A stretch of DNA of 34,358 bases, from positions 1 through 34,358 of the forward strand of contig MU616885.1 of the NCBI GenBank assembly GCA_025201705.1. The letters run 5' to 3'. Position 1 is the first letter of the stretch; the number at the start of each line of letters is the position of its first letter. This DNA comes from Dissophora ornata. Taxonomy: Eukaryota; Mortierellomycota; Mortierellomycetes; Mortierellales; Mortierellaceae. Positions 21,677 to 31,665 of this stretch are shown one piece after another. The notes under the pieces are model-generated. The model saw only the letters and a program-made list of their open reading frames with translations. It had not been told where the DNA came from and did no database searches. Position numbers and translations under genes: made by a program.

Positions 21677-23872
21677 ATGAGCTCCTCCAACAGCTTCCCC
21701 GAGACCAGCGTCGAGGACATGTCCAATGCTGAGCTGTTCCAGTTCCTGTTCAAGGCTGAGATCCACGCCGGCCTGCCTTTGTCTTACGACGACGACCCCA
21801 CCCACAGCAATAATAACATCCATGCGCCTTCGCCTCCCTCCTCCTCATCTTCGCTTTCCTCACCGTACACCTCTACCTCCTCTGATAATTCGCCAACCAC
21901 CTCGTCACTTTCTTTCAGTTCTCCACCATATCAACAGCCTGATGGTCCTTTCCAGGAACAACAACAGCAGCAGCAACTGCAACAGGAAGAGCTCTTTCCG
22001 TCCATGCTGCAGCCCCAAGCCGCCGCCACATATCCAGTCCTCTTACCATCCTCCTCCTTTTCATACAGGCAAATCTCCCCTGATATGCCTCCAAGCATGC
22101 CCACACAATTGACGTTGCCAACGCTGCTAACCAACACCGCAAATGACAACGACCAGTTTTTGAGTCTCGCCCAGACGGCCACTTCTACTATTGCCTCCGG
22201 CGCCATCCCCCCCCAACACATGGCTTACTTCATGCAGCGCGTCCAACAGCTTCAGCAACTGCAGCAAATTCATCACCAACAACAGCAGCAGTTCTTCACT
22301 TCTCCACTTTTCTCTGGCAACAGTCCTCTCAATCAGGACTACAACCCGTCCTCCCTAGCTTCTGACCGCTCTGTTTCTCCGTCTTCGTCAACGTCGAAGA
22401 CCTCCTTGCGTTCTCCTGATGTAAAGTCAGAGAAGATCTATCCTTCGCCTCCCATGAAGGACGATGTCTCCATGGATAGCGACTCGGATGATGGCCACAA
22501 CGATGGTGAAGACGGCGGTCCCGACCCACTCAAGCCCAGCCCGAGTGAGCTCAAGAAGATGACTAGTAAGGAGCGTCGCCAACTGCGAAACAAGTTGTCT
22601 GCTCGCAACTTCCGTGTCCGCAGAAAAGGTAACAGATGACCGCTACTGCGTTTTGCTTGCAGCTTGTTACTTGTTGACGATATGCGTATCACTAACACCG
22701 ATCTGTTGTGCATTCTAATAGAGTACATCAGCACTCTGGAGGCCCAGGTCAAGGAGGCGCGCAGAGAAGCCGCCGAATTGCAAAAGAAGCTGGCTCAGTC
22801 AGAGCTGAACTGCCAGATCTTGCGCCAGGAGCTGGATACTACCCGACTCTCGCAGTCCCTGTTCAACGACAGCCGCATGCCCAAGGAACATGCCAACCTC
22901 TTGGCGAGTCTCTTGAACCCCAACACCGAGTCATTCCCGACATCCTCGCCAGTGGATTCGGTTCTTTCGTCGACACAGCAACAGGAGCTGCAGCAGAGAG
23001 AGCTGATGGAAAGCATCAATCACAACAACATGACCATCTTGAACAACTCGTTAACCGCTCAATCCCAAGCATCGACCGGTGTTTCGGTCGCAGATGCCTC
23101 CCAAGGCTCGCTCCAGCCCTTTGTTCCATTTGATGGTAACTGGGAACTTATTGTCAACCGTGCCGAGATGTTTGTTGACCCTGCTCTTGATCCCAAAGAC
23201 GTGCAGTCCAAGGAAGCCGTCTATCACGACCTCTTGGCCCGTTACGAGGCCGCCAAGCACGAAGCCGAAGTGGACGAGCAGATGCGCACCGAGCTTAAGG
23301 CGTATCACGAGCAAAAGTTGGGACACACATACATTGTTATGCCAAAGGACGATGCCATGCTTGCTGCCTCGAACAAGGCTAGCCAGGATACATGGCTCCT
23401 TCAGACAATGGTTTACATGATGATGATCCATTTGACACGTTCGATGTTCGAGGCTGCCACACTCTCCACGACCCAATTGGTGAATGTTTATCAAACCATG
23501 GATGAGCCTCTCCGGTCCAAGATGGGTCAGGAGCAGCAAGAGCGTTCCCCTTGCAAATTTACAGAGTGGCGCGAGGCCTGGATTCGCAAGTGCTGGCCTT
23601 CGTTCTACAACAATCGCCAGCGCGTCTGCGAGCTATTGAAGAATGGAATCTGCCCGTCCTCGACATTGTCGTCAGAGGTCGATGTGGACGAGACTGTCCG
23701 AAAGATGGAGGAGGGTGTCAAGGACAAGACTGTCGAGCCTCAACCAGGCCCCTTCTGCTTGTGGTTGCGTGACCGCATTAGTTCGTTGCTCCGATGCCCT
23801 GAGCAAAAGGCACGCCAAGAGCGCGAGGCGTTGTTGAGTGGGTCGAAGCACTCCCTGGAGGTGGTTGCCTAA
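21677..23872 (+). CDS. bZIP transcription factor, two exons, 700 aa
   Basis: Exons 21677-22628 and 22722-23872; the 93-bp intron starts GTAACA and ends AATAG. The joined frame is 2103 bases. I start at MSSSNSFPETSVEDM because the 36 upstream in-frame residues translate a CT-rich leader. Residues 293-317 form the basic region (KKMTSKERRQLRNKLSARNF, then RVRRK), matching the N-x7-R signature with Asn305 and Arg313. Phe312 sits where most bZIPs have Ser or Cys, as in the fungal Yap1/Pap1 type. The zipper follows with Leu/Ala at 323, 330, 337 and 351. The N-terminal 290 residues are Ser/Pro/Gln-rich with two poly-Gln runs and an acidic patch, suitable as an activation domain. The C-terminal 300 residues contain a possibly structured region starting WELIVNRAEMFVDPALD. 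DNA binding is certain from the motif; target genes and subfamily are not assigned. Confidence 0.92.
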
Positions 23873-24074
23873 ACTAACGACTTTAATGAATATGATGAAT
23901 CTGGCAAACCCTTCCTTTGTTTCCCACCCCCACTATAATGCCTGTCTCTTTGGCAGACTCTTGTACATATATTTGACCTCTTCCTCCACAATCGCGTTGT
24001 CGTAGCCACATGTATTATCCGTTCTTTCTTTCGCTTTCCTGTAATAGATATTGATATGCTTGCTTTTTATTTTT

Positions 24075-24080
24075 AATAAA
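24075..24080 (+). terminator. Poly(A) signal AATAAA of the bZIP gene
   Basis: AATAAA within a T-rich stretch (TTTTTAATAAATCC), 203 bases after the TAA at 23870-23872. Confidence 0.5.
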
Positions 24081-24563
24081 TCCATCGATTTTGTTCAATG
24101 ACACGAAGAATATGACGAAGGAGAAGGGGTTTCCAGGTGGCTGTGGAGAGTAATGAGCGGCACGTCTTCTCCAGAGAGAGCAAGATAATGAATATGGCAA
24201 AGTGCACTTACCATGCGCTCCTCCTTCGGTCTCCTTTATTCCACCAGGAGCCAACACATACTCACATCATGTTGATAGCTTTCCCCTATCGCTGTTCCTT
24301 CCTCCTTTCCCCTATTCTTTCACTGACGACTCATTGAAGGATTATGTTTCTATTCTTTGGTCAAATACCAGTCTTGACCAAGAGCAGCGTGTTTTTCAGC
24401 CCCTGTATGTCGTTTTCTCTGCCTAACGATGACAACTCGCGCTAAGCTGATCTGTAAGAATACGCGCTAGTCTCTGTCTCCTCCTCCCCCCAAGAGTCCC
24501 TTTTTGTGTTTTCCCATCGTCGGGGTGCGCGAAGAGGTGTTTTTTATGCACTTCCTACACTTT

Positions 24564-24570
24564 CTATAAA
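24564..24570 (+). promoter_or_regulatory. TATA-like element of the secreted protein gene
   Basis: CTATAAA lies about 150 bases upstream of the ATG at 24720, followed by CATCAACCAACC, a plausible start-site region. Confidence 0.45.
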
Positions 24571-24719
24571 GACATCAACCAACCAAGGCGCTCGCTCGCC
24601 CTCTTTTTTGTTCTGTTTCTTTTCGTTTGCCCTTTCTCCTTTCTTCGTCAGCACATTTCTCCTTTGAAGAAGTACGCGCGTACACACACATATCGTTACA
24701 GGAAAACCGTATATCTAGG

Positions 24720-25400
24720 ATGAAAATCACAACGATTGCCACCGTCTTGGCCTTGACCTCTGCTCTTGCCCTCGCAAACGCCAAGTCCGCGAACGACAAA
24801 CAGAACACCAAAGATAGCAACATTGCTGCCTCTGCCCCAGATGCCCGTGATGACCAGCAGGGTCGCGTGGCTGATCTGCTGAAGAGCTTCATGGGCCAGG
24901 ACGAGGCCGCTGGTAACACAGCCGAGGAACTCGCTGCCCTCCTGGCATTTGAGGACAAGGACGTCCAGGAAACTCATGAGAAACAGGCTGAAGGAAAGAA
25001 GGCCGAAGAGAAGAAGGTCGAAGAGAATAAGGCTGAAGAGAAAAAGGCTGAAGAGAAAAGGGCTGAAGAGAAGAAAGCCGAGGAAGAGCAAGCCGAGGAG
25101 AAGCAAGCCGATGAGAAGCAGGTCGAGGTGGAGCAGACGGAGGAGACTAATGTTGCAGCCGACAAGCTAGCCAAAGAGGCCAACAAGGACCAGCAGCAGT
25201 TGCAGTTGCAGTTGCAATTGCAGTTGGAGCAGGAGCCCGAGGTTGACAAAAATGGGCTCCAGGTTAAGGACGATGAGGATGACGTGGATGAAGATGAGGA
25301 CTATGGTGATGAAGACGAGGACGAGGGTGATGAAGACGAGAACGAGGGTGATGAGGATGAGGACGAGGATGAGGGTGATGAGGATGAGGATGGGAATGAA

Positions 25401-25431
<31 letters not shown>

Positions 25432-26362
25432 ACGATGAGATATACGGAGCTGAGGGTGAATTGTACAAGTCTCTGGGCCAGGACGACGGCCTGAGTGTTC
25501 AAGATGCGGAGCTTCAAGAGGTTGACTTCAACAGGGACAACAGTTATAAGCTCGCTGAGGGCCAGGATGAAGACGAAGGTGAAGATGAGGGTGAAGATGA
25601 GGGTGAGGGTGAGGATGAGGATGAGGATGAGGATGGAGACGAGGGCGAGAACGAGGACGAGGACGAGGATAAAGATGATGACAATGCTGCCGGCGAGGAT
25701 GCTAACAGCTCCAATGACCAGCAGAGTGAGCAATTACGACAGCAGCAGAACGAGCAATTGCAACAGCAGCAGAACGAGCAATTGCAACAGCAGCAGAACG
25801 AGCAATTGCAACAGCAGCAGAACGAGCAATTGCAACAGCAGCAGAACGAACAAGTGCAACAGCAGCAGAATGAGCAATTGCAACAGCAGCAGAATGAACA
25901 ATTGCAACAGCAGCAGAACGAACAAGTGCAACAGCAGCAGAATGAGCAATTGCAACAGCAGCAGAATGAACAAGTGCAGCAGCAGCAGCGGGACGAGCAG
26001 TGGCAGCAGCAACAACAACTGCTGCTGCAACAGCAATTGCAGCAGCAACAACAATTTCAGCAGCAGCAACAACAGTTAGAGCAGCAACAACAACTGGAGC
26101 AGCAACAACAATTGCTGCAGCTGCAACAACAGTTAGAGCAGCAGCAACAGTTGCAGCCGCAGCAGAATGAGCAGTTGCAGCAACAGCAACAGGCCCCAGG
26201 TAAGCTAAGACAGGGGATATCATATCCAAGTGTCTGCAGGGTGCTAGGAAACGCGTCGCGATGCCAATGATTGGAGCATAATGGCTCACCATGTTAAAAT
26301 GATATTTTTCGTTATTAGCGCTTGCTCCGGTTTCGGTGGAGCAGCAACAGAACCAACAGTAA
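24720..26362 (+). CDS. Secreted low-complexity protein with Lys/Glu, acidic and Gln-repeat blocks (507 aa)
   Basis: Exons 24720-26199 and 26319-26362; the 119-bp intron starts GTAAGC and ends TTATTAG. The start is the ATG whose product has a classic signal peptide, MKITTIATVLALTSALALAN followed by A; cleavage is likely after Ala21. An upstream in-frame ATG at 24627 would bury the signal and lies in CT-rich leader. Three compositional blocks follow: Lys/Glu/Ala hexads of the KKAEEK type (about 93-140), two runs almost purely Asp/Glu/Gly (about 184-244 and 281-323), and a Gln block (about 337-490) opening with eleven near-perfect 8-residue units, EQLQQQQN. After splicing the product ends ALAPVSVEQQQNQQ. 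No globular domain is visible, so it is probably intrinsically disordered. A cell-wall or extracellular role is only inferred from the signal peptide. Confidence 0.8.
25728..25991 (+). repeat. 24-bp tandem repeat, 11 units, in the Gln-rich coding block
   Basis: Eleven consecutive 24-base units encode EQ(L/V)QQQQN with very few base differences. Three units carry Val instead of Leu (gtg for ttg), one has CGA (Arg) in the first Gln position after Leu, and the last ends in Arg. Such high identity suggests recent expansion by slippage or unequal exchange, and copy number may vary between strains. Confidence 0.93.
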
Positions 26363-27145
26363 CGGTGTTCATGAGCAATGGCCAAGAAAGAAGCGCAACA
26401 CCAGGAAAGGATATGGCGTAGAATAAGAACAATACCAGTGTACAGGATCCAAACATGTTGATGATGTAGACAGCGTTCTCTACGTATTTGGATTAAAAAA
26501 CCCCCTCTTTCAAATGCTCTCTCTCTCTTGGAGGAGAGATAACCCATGATGTGCATGTATCGTGTCGATGCAGTGCGTGAGAAGAAACAGAGGGGGAACG
26601 AGGCCTGTGGCATAAACCGCCAATTAACGGCGAACATCCAATTGCGGGTACAGCCAATTGACGGTGAAGCACGGCTATGACGACGCGGCGAAAGAGAGGT
26701 GCCTGAGGACCGATGTTCCCCCAAACACCGCTCCTCGTGATCACGGCCGTCACCGCCATGGCCGGCGGTATCCCGGGAAAGCTCTCGCGTGTTTCCTTGT
26801 GCCCTTGTGTCTCCTGTGACAAGAGACAAGAAACAAAAGGCAAGAAACGCCCAGCCCATCTGGGTGGACGATGTCTGCATGAAAATATTTTTTTCTTTCT
26901 TTTTTGGCTTTCTCCCCTTCTCGCCTCGTTTCCCCCGTTCCTCTCGTTCCTTTCGCTCCTCCGTTTCCCTCTCTTTCCCCACACACACTCTCCTTCGTTC
27001 TCCCTCCAACCAACCACACCAACCGCCCACCCCTTTTTATCCACGTTCGCCGAACGTTACTCCTCTATCCACCTTCCCTCCTCCTGCGCTTGCATTCGCA
27101 CTCCGTCCAGACGACAAGCGAGATTCCTCTCTGTTGCATTCCTGA
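26363..27145. other. Intergenic: promoter and CT-rich leader of the CCDC6-like gene
   Basis: No gene is supported. The stretch from about 26880 to 27145 is pyrimidine-rich and probably the 5' leader. Minus-strand open frames here (about 26490-27044) are shadows of that composition. A cluster of three CCAAT motifs lies at 26620-26658. Confidence 0.5.
26620..26658 (+). promoter_or_regulatory. Cluster of three CCAAT boxes
   Basis: CCAAT occurs at 26620, 26638 and 26654, each followed by T and a similar tail (taacggcgaa, tgcgggta, tgacggtgaa), so the unit repeats at 18 and 16 base spacing. CCAAT is the binding core of the fungal HAP/CBC complex. The cluster is about 490-525 bases upstream of the ATG at 27146. 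Confidence 0.45.
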
Positions 27146-30100
27146 ATGTTCTCATTCCGACAGTCCGAGCAGCAGCCCATTGAAGGCACAACAGAGGTCG
27201 ATGCTGCTGCTGCTGCTGCTGGCATTGCCTCTGCTGCCTCTGGCTCAGCACCTGCAGCTGTCCCGACCTCCTCGTCCGACTCTGAACTGACAGGAGAGAA
27301 GCCATTGGTAAGGATAGAAGAGCACACCCTGTCGTCGACTGTTAGCAATAGCCATCGAAGTGGAGGCGGGTACGAGGGATGCACTGTTTGTCGTGCTTCC
27401 TCCCGTCTAGCTTGTTCGTCTGTTTCGTGGCGCCCCGTTCCTTTTGTTCCGCTGGGGACAGTCACCGCGTGGTGTCGCTCTCTGAGCCGTGATCGGTTGT
27501 TCCCACACTCATCAGTCGTTAATCATCGCCATTTTTATCGATATCTGGGACGAGAGAGGGAAAGCAGTGCATCGAAGCAACATGGTCCCAGGCCGATTAA
27601 TGACTGGCTGGCTTGAATAACTGATTGGCCGACTGACTAGCATACACATCGACTCTACTTCCCTCCGTATTGTTTGGTCCTGTTGACCCTCATGCATCTG
27701 TTTAGTCCAAGACTCGGCACCTCCAGGACATCGAGAGCACAGAACAAGACATGACCTCGTCATTGCAGAAGCAACTAGAACATGTAAGGAAAACATTGCT
27801 TCTATTTTTGCTGTTCTTGATCTGGGATGAGCTACGTGGGTAAAGTGGTGTCACTCTCCAGCCGTATCGGCGCCCCCCTGGGTCGTTTGCATAATAATGC
27901 GACATCATTGGTGCACGATGGGAAGAGCCAGGATCAGAGCGCGAGGGGACGAGGAAAATAGGGACAATGGACGCCTCTGCTATTTTGATCCTATTACCGC
28001 CTCCTTCTGCCGGTCCTCTGGACTGCATGTTCTCCCTTTGTTTTGCTCCCCAGTCTCTATTCATGCATGAGTTCCAATGCCGCACACCATCTTTGCAATG
28101 TGCTCATCACAGTCTTTTGTCTGTTTTCTTAATAGGCGCGCGAGACAACAGCAAGTCTGAAGGAGGGTCCATCGTCTTTCAAGACTGATCTCCAGGCTGC
28201 TCAGCAGTCGAATGACCCAGACGTCTTGAAGAGTGCTCTCACAGAGTCACTAGAAAAGCAAAAGGAGCAAGATGCACTCATCAAGAAGCTGAGACATGAG
28301 GTTGATGTTGAGCGAGGACACGCCACGATCCTCCGACATGACAACCAAGTCCTCCGACAGATGAAGGCCAGCATGGTACAGTGACCAAAAGAGAAATGTA
28401 TATCTGAAGACTTGAATGCGGAAAACGAGCTCATGATTAATAATGACAAGATTCCATTTTTATGGCTGCGATATTATTAGCATGCAGTAGCTGAGCAAGA
28501 GGAGGAAAACATCTCAAACCGACTGTTGAAGCGCATCTCTGGACTCAAGAAGGAAAAGGGCGAGCTAATGTTGCAGGTCGAACAGGAGGAAGAATATCTC
28601 ACAAAGACACTGCAAAAAAAGTTGAGCCAGGTGAGATATCTTTGATGAGGACACACATAAGCGCAATGTGACAATGTGTAAATTAAGGACACAGCTAACA
28701 ATACTTGTGCCTGGGCATGTCCTCCTCAACCTTGCTCCAAAAATAGCTCCAAAAAGAAAAGATTGACATGGAGAATGCGCTGGAGCAGGAGCAAGAATAC
28801 ATTGTCAACCGCCTGCAGAAGCAGTTGGATGCACTGCGCATGGAGCAATCGACCACTACCTCGGCTGCGTCAAGCTGGCAGGACAAGGACCATAGCATTG
28901 GTTCTGGTCTCCCTATCGGTTCATCCCCCATCAATATTGCAGGAGGTGGAAGGTCATCCAGGATCAACCCGAACCCATCTCCCACGCCTTCACCCACGCA
29001 CAAAAAGTGGATTCCTTCTCACTCTCCTTCTTCCTCCGACCATGGACCGTCACATCCTATTGTGGATATGCTCAAGGCAGAGCTAACGGCAGCGAAAGCG
29101 ACGTTGAATGAGCTGGAACGAGAATGTAAAGACAGGGCCCTATCGAATCGCCTACCTTATGTTCAAATGCTCTCATCGTTCTAGCGTTTCTAACGAGCGT
29201 ATATTGTTCCTTTTGTGTCTAGACCTCATTAAATTTAAGCAGTGTAACAGATATCGGTCAGAAGTGCTCACGCTGCGCCAGGAATATGGACTGCCCGTTG
29301 CATCGGATCTCTTGGTGGAGGACAACCTTCCTAACGTGTTATCATCGACGCACCGTACTGGCGGAACTCCTTCCCGAAGGGTAGGTGTTGTCGTCCAAGG
29401 GCTGTCTCTGGATTCAGCCTTCAGATCTTAGTCTAATGATTTTGATCTGCTTATTAGAATTCAAACACAAGCGCATCGGGATCGACCAGGGTCTCATACA
29501 ATGTCCCAGCTACGCCGACAAACACGCCAGCCAATCCAGCGCCTATCAACAACCACCACTTCTCTAGCCAGCGTGCGACACTCTCCCCCCACAACCCTCA
29601 GATGAACCCATTTTTAGGAACCAGTGGCAACTTGGGAGTCTTTGCTCACTACTCGACATCACCTACACTTGCAACATTCCCAGGAGGAGTAGGAGCAGGA
29701 CTGAACGGTGGCGGCGGCAACAGCAATGGTGGTAATGGATTCCCGCCTTCAGCGACTGCAAGCAGCAGTCAATCCTATGGTTACTCTCATCACCAGCCTT
29801 ATTCCTCGGGCAATTCGGGAACCAACTCGTTCTCGTCCTCTTTAGGGTCGCTTGGGTCGACCTCACCCATGATGTCGATGTCATCATCCCTTTCGTCGAC
29901 ATCCGGGTTACCCGCGATCGTGCCTGAACGCCAGTCCTTGTATCGTTCTAAGAGTAGCAGCCGACAGCATTCACAGTATTTGCCAGGCCAGCAGACGTAT
30001 CAGCCACACTACCAGGCGGTACAACTGACGCAGCAACAACAGCAACAACAGCAGCAACAGCAGCAACCAGCACTATCGCAGACACAGCAGCAAACATCAC

Positions 30101-30177
30101 AGTTGCAGCAACAGCAACAATCGTCACAGCTGCAAGAACAAGCATCGGTACCACAGGGATCCAATGTGCCTCAATGA
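27146..30177 (+). CDS. CCDC6 / DUF2046 family coiled-coil protein, seven exons, 628 aa
   Basis: Exons: 27146-27307, 27706-27783, 28136-28375, 28481-28630, 28747-29125, 29223-29380, 29458-30177. All introns are GT-AG and the total is 1887 bases. The identity rests on exons 4 and 5, with AEQEEENISNRLLKRI (about 164-179), QEEEYLTKTLQKKLSQLQKE and ENALEQEQEYIVNRLQK. These match in order the conserved helices of animal CCDC6, a dimeric coiled-coil protein. Exon 6 holds a fungal-type segment, YRSEVLTLRQEYGLPVASDL. The C-terminal 239 residues are Ser/Asn/Gly-rich with poly-Gln and look disordered, like the Pro/Ser-rich tail of CCDC6. Exons 1 and 2 (residues 1-80) are placed by frame and splice sites only; exon 1 is Ala/Ser low complexity and the first two introns are unusually long (398 and 352 bp). 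The cellular function in fungi is not clear to me. Confidence 0.84.
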
Positions 30178-30504
30178 TCAGTTTCCTACGATATTACACG
30201 GTTTTTTTTGGCACGACATTCATTCACACATTGCGCATTTTCAGGTCCCTGCACAGTGCCTAGTAGGCTGGAAAGCGCGATGGCAAACGATCCCTCCGTC
30301 AGCACGATAAACTTTGCGCTGCCATGTTGGTTTTGAGCAGCGGATTTTTTTGGACGCTTTTGAATCTTATACTTTCAGTGCTTTTGTATGTGTTTCTTTT
30401 ATCCTTTGTTTGTATGGAAAGCGGCATGAGAAGGAAGCTGCCCGTTTGGTTATCGCAGTTTGTCTTTAGACCAAACCGTCATAAAAAGCTACCACCATGA
30501 CGCT

Positions 30505-30541
<37 letters not shown>

Positions 30542-30634
30542 TGCGAAAGTGATGGAGGAAAATAGTCCACAGACGAAAATAGAGTTCATTGAATCCCGGT
30601 GGAAATTTCACTCTGATGTGATTGTGCTGTACAC
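30178..30634. other. 3' region of the CCDC6-like gene
   Basis: No gene is seen. It contains a 32-base poly-T run at 30508-30539. Confidence 0.5.
30508..30539. repeat. Poly-T run (32 bases)
   Basis: An uninterrupted T homopolymer about 100 bases left of the transposon block. It could also be the A-tail trace of a minus-strand retrocopy, but no retroelement sequence is seen next to it. Confidence 0.85.
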
Positions 30635-30669
30635 TTTCGGAACAAGCAGCAACCTGTTGCAATCCGAAA
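30635..30669. repeat. Palindrome 1 (degenerate), left end of the inverted repeat
   Basis: TTTCGGAACAAGCAGCAAC followed by CTGTTGCAATCCGAAA: two imperfect inverted halves of the same sequence found at 31631 and 32724. The right half begins the left arm and the left half continues outward as GTAC-rich sequence. Confidence 0.65.
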
Positions 30670-31600
30670 TTGGAATCTGTTTAATTCAATAAACATGTCC
30701 TTCACAACTGTAGCGTCTCTTCTTGCTCGTCCTCTGATAACTCAATGGTTTTAATACAATCTTATCCATCTCCACCCCAAGTAAGCGGCTGTGCTGGCTA
30801 GGCGCCCGAGGAGAGCATAGTGCGACAATGGTCCAAAGCGGTTTGTAGACTCTACACCACCTGCTCATGCGATTCTTCCTCAAGAAGGGTTGATTCTTGA
30901 GACGAACATAGGCTTGGCGGCAATTCCACCTGGTGGGCGCTGGACCGGTGTTTCATGGTACGTCGATTAGAAGGAACCGTGGAAGTCCAGGTATCAGTAA
31001 GATTAACACCGCTGTCTTGGTTCTCTGGATAATAATCCGAGTCAGCAGATTCGTCCTCATCGACCATAGTAACGCACCCGACCGGCAGGAAGAACATCGT
31101 GAGGTTCTCACTGGTTGAGACACTTTTGATGGCATTCATAAGCTGTTGTGTAGAGCTTTTACCCTCGCAGCATCTGAGGTACGCGAGCACACCAAAGTCT
31201 TTCTGCCCGCTCAATAGCTTTTGCACAGCCCGGGTTCAAATCTATTAGCTGCTCCATCTCCTTGTCCTTTTCGTCTTGCACGGCTATTTGTAGGCGCTCT
31301 TGCATTCCTTTAGACGAAGTGGGGACATGTGCATAGCAGTTGCGAATGGTTGGCGTTATCACATCATCCCAAGCAGAAACAAGGCAAGGCCAAAATTGTC
31401 CATTGGGGATTTCAGTCTTGTCAGATTTCGCCTCTCAATGTGGCGACTATACTTAACTTTGAACGAGTGTATAATTCTCGCATCCAACGGCTGAGCGACT
31501 GATGTTGTTTTTGGTGGCAGTCGAATGAGCTCGATATTCTTAAGGTCAAGGTCGTCAGCATTGCCTTGTCCTGTTACATTGTCCTTTAGTATGCTATTAA
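30661..31600. repeat. Left arm of the large inverted repeat
   Basis: Reads on the minus strand like the plus strand of about 31755-32730. The outer ends match over long stretches: the left arm has TCCGAAATTGGAATCTG and the right arm its reverse complement. A roughly 25-base insertion with cccatgaaaaagcac (about 32555-32580) is present only in the right arm. Confidence 0.8.
30852..31600 (-). pseudogene. Second half of a pogo-type transposase, left copy (broken)
   Basis: In several minus-strand frames one reads LKDNVTGQGN, NIELIRLPPKTTSVAQPLDA, SFKVKYSRH, then TIRNCYAHVPTS and AERLWCARVPQMLRG, followed by an acidic tail (MVDEDESADSDYYPENQDSG). These are the second and third catalytic regions and the C-terminus of the DDE_1 family. 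Both expected acidic residues (DN and PLD) are still present here. The frame is interrupted near 31430-31360, so no full product can be made. It lies in the same direction as the first half at 32767-33225, but the inverted right copy separates them. Confidence 0.75.
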
Positions 31601-31630
31601 AGTTTCGAGTACTAAGGGCCTAAATTTTTT

Positions 31631-31659
31631 GGAATAAGCAACAAAGTGTTGCTTATTCC
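31631..31659. repeat. Palindrome 2, centre of the inverted repeat
   Basis: Perfect 13-base stem GGAATAAGCAACA / TGTTGCTTATTCC around a 3-base AAG. It separates the two arms. Its right half continues as GAATGTGTACA, matching the flank of palindrome 3 (GAAAATGTACA). Confidence 0.9.
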
Positions 31660-31665
31660 GAATGT

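Larger units (their letters stand above)
23873..24719. other. Intergenic: bZIP 3' region and promoter of the secreted protein gene
   Basis: It contains an AATAAA about 200 bases after the bZIP stop and a TATA-like element about 150 bases before the next ATG, both listed separately. No gene is seen between them. Confidence 0.5.

Noticed and set aside
24627..24719. Earlier ATG for the secreted protein
   Set aside because: It would add 31 residues before a textbook signal peptide and translate CT-rich leader sequence.
25728..25991. Evenly spaced direct repeats that could suggest a CRISPR-like array
   Set aside because: Units are contiguous without unique spacers and encode a Gln repeat in a continuous reading frame.
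25702..27030. Minus-strand open frame of 442 residues with Ala/Val/Ser repeats
   Set aside because: It is the antisense shadow of the 24-bp Gln repeats and of the CT-rich leader that follows.
26493..27044. Lys/Glu/Gly-rich minus-strand frames
   Set aside because: They read the complement of a CT-rich leader and show no domain.
31228..31245. GGGTTCAAATC resembles a tRNA B box
   Set aside because: It lies inside the transposase remnant, no cloverleaf or A box is present at the right distance, and the equivalent site in the other arm differs.
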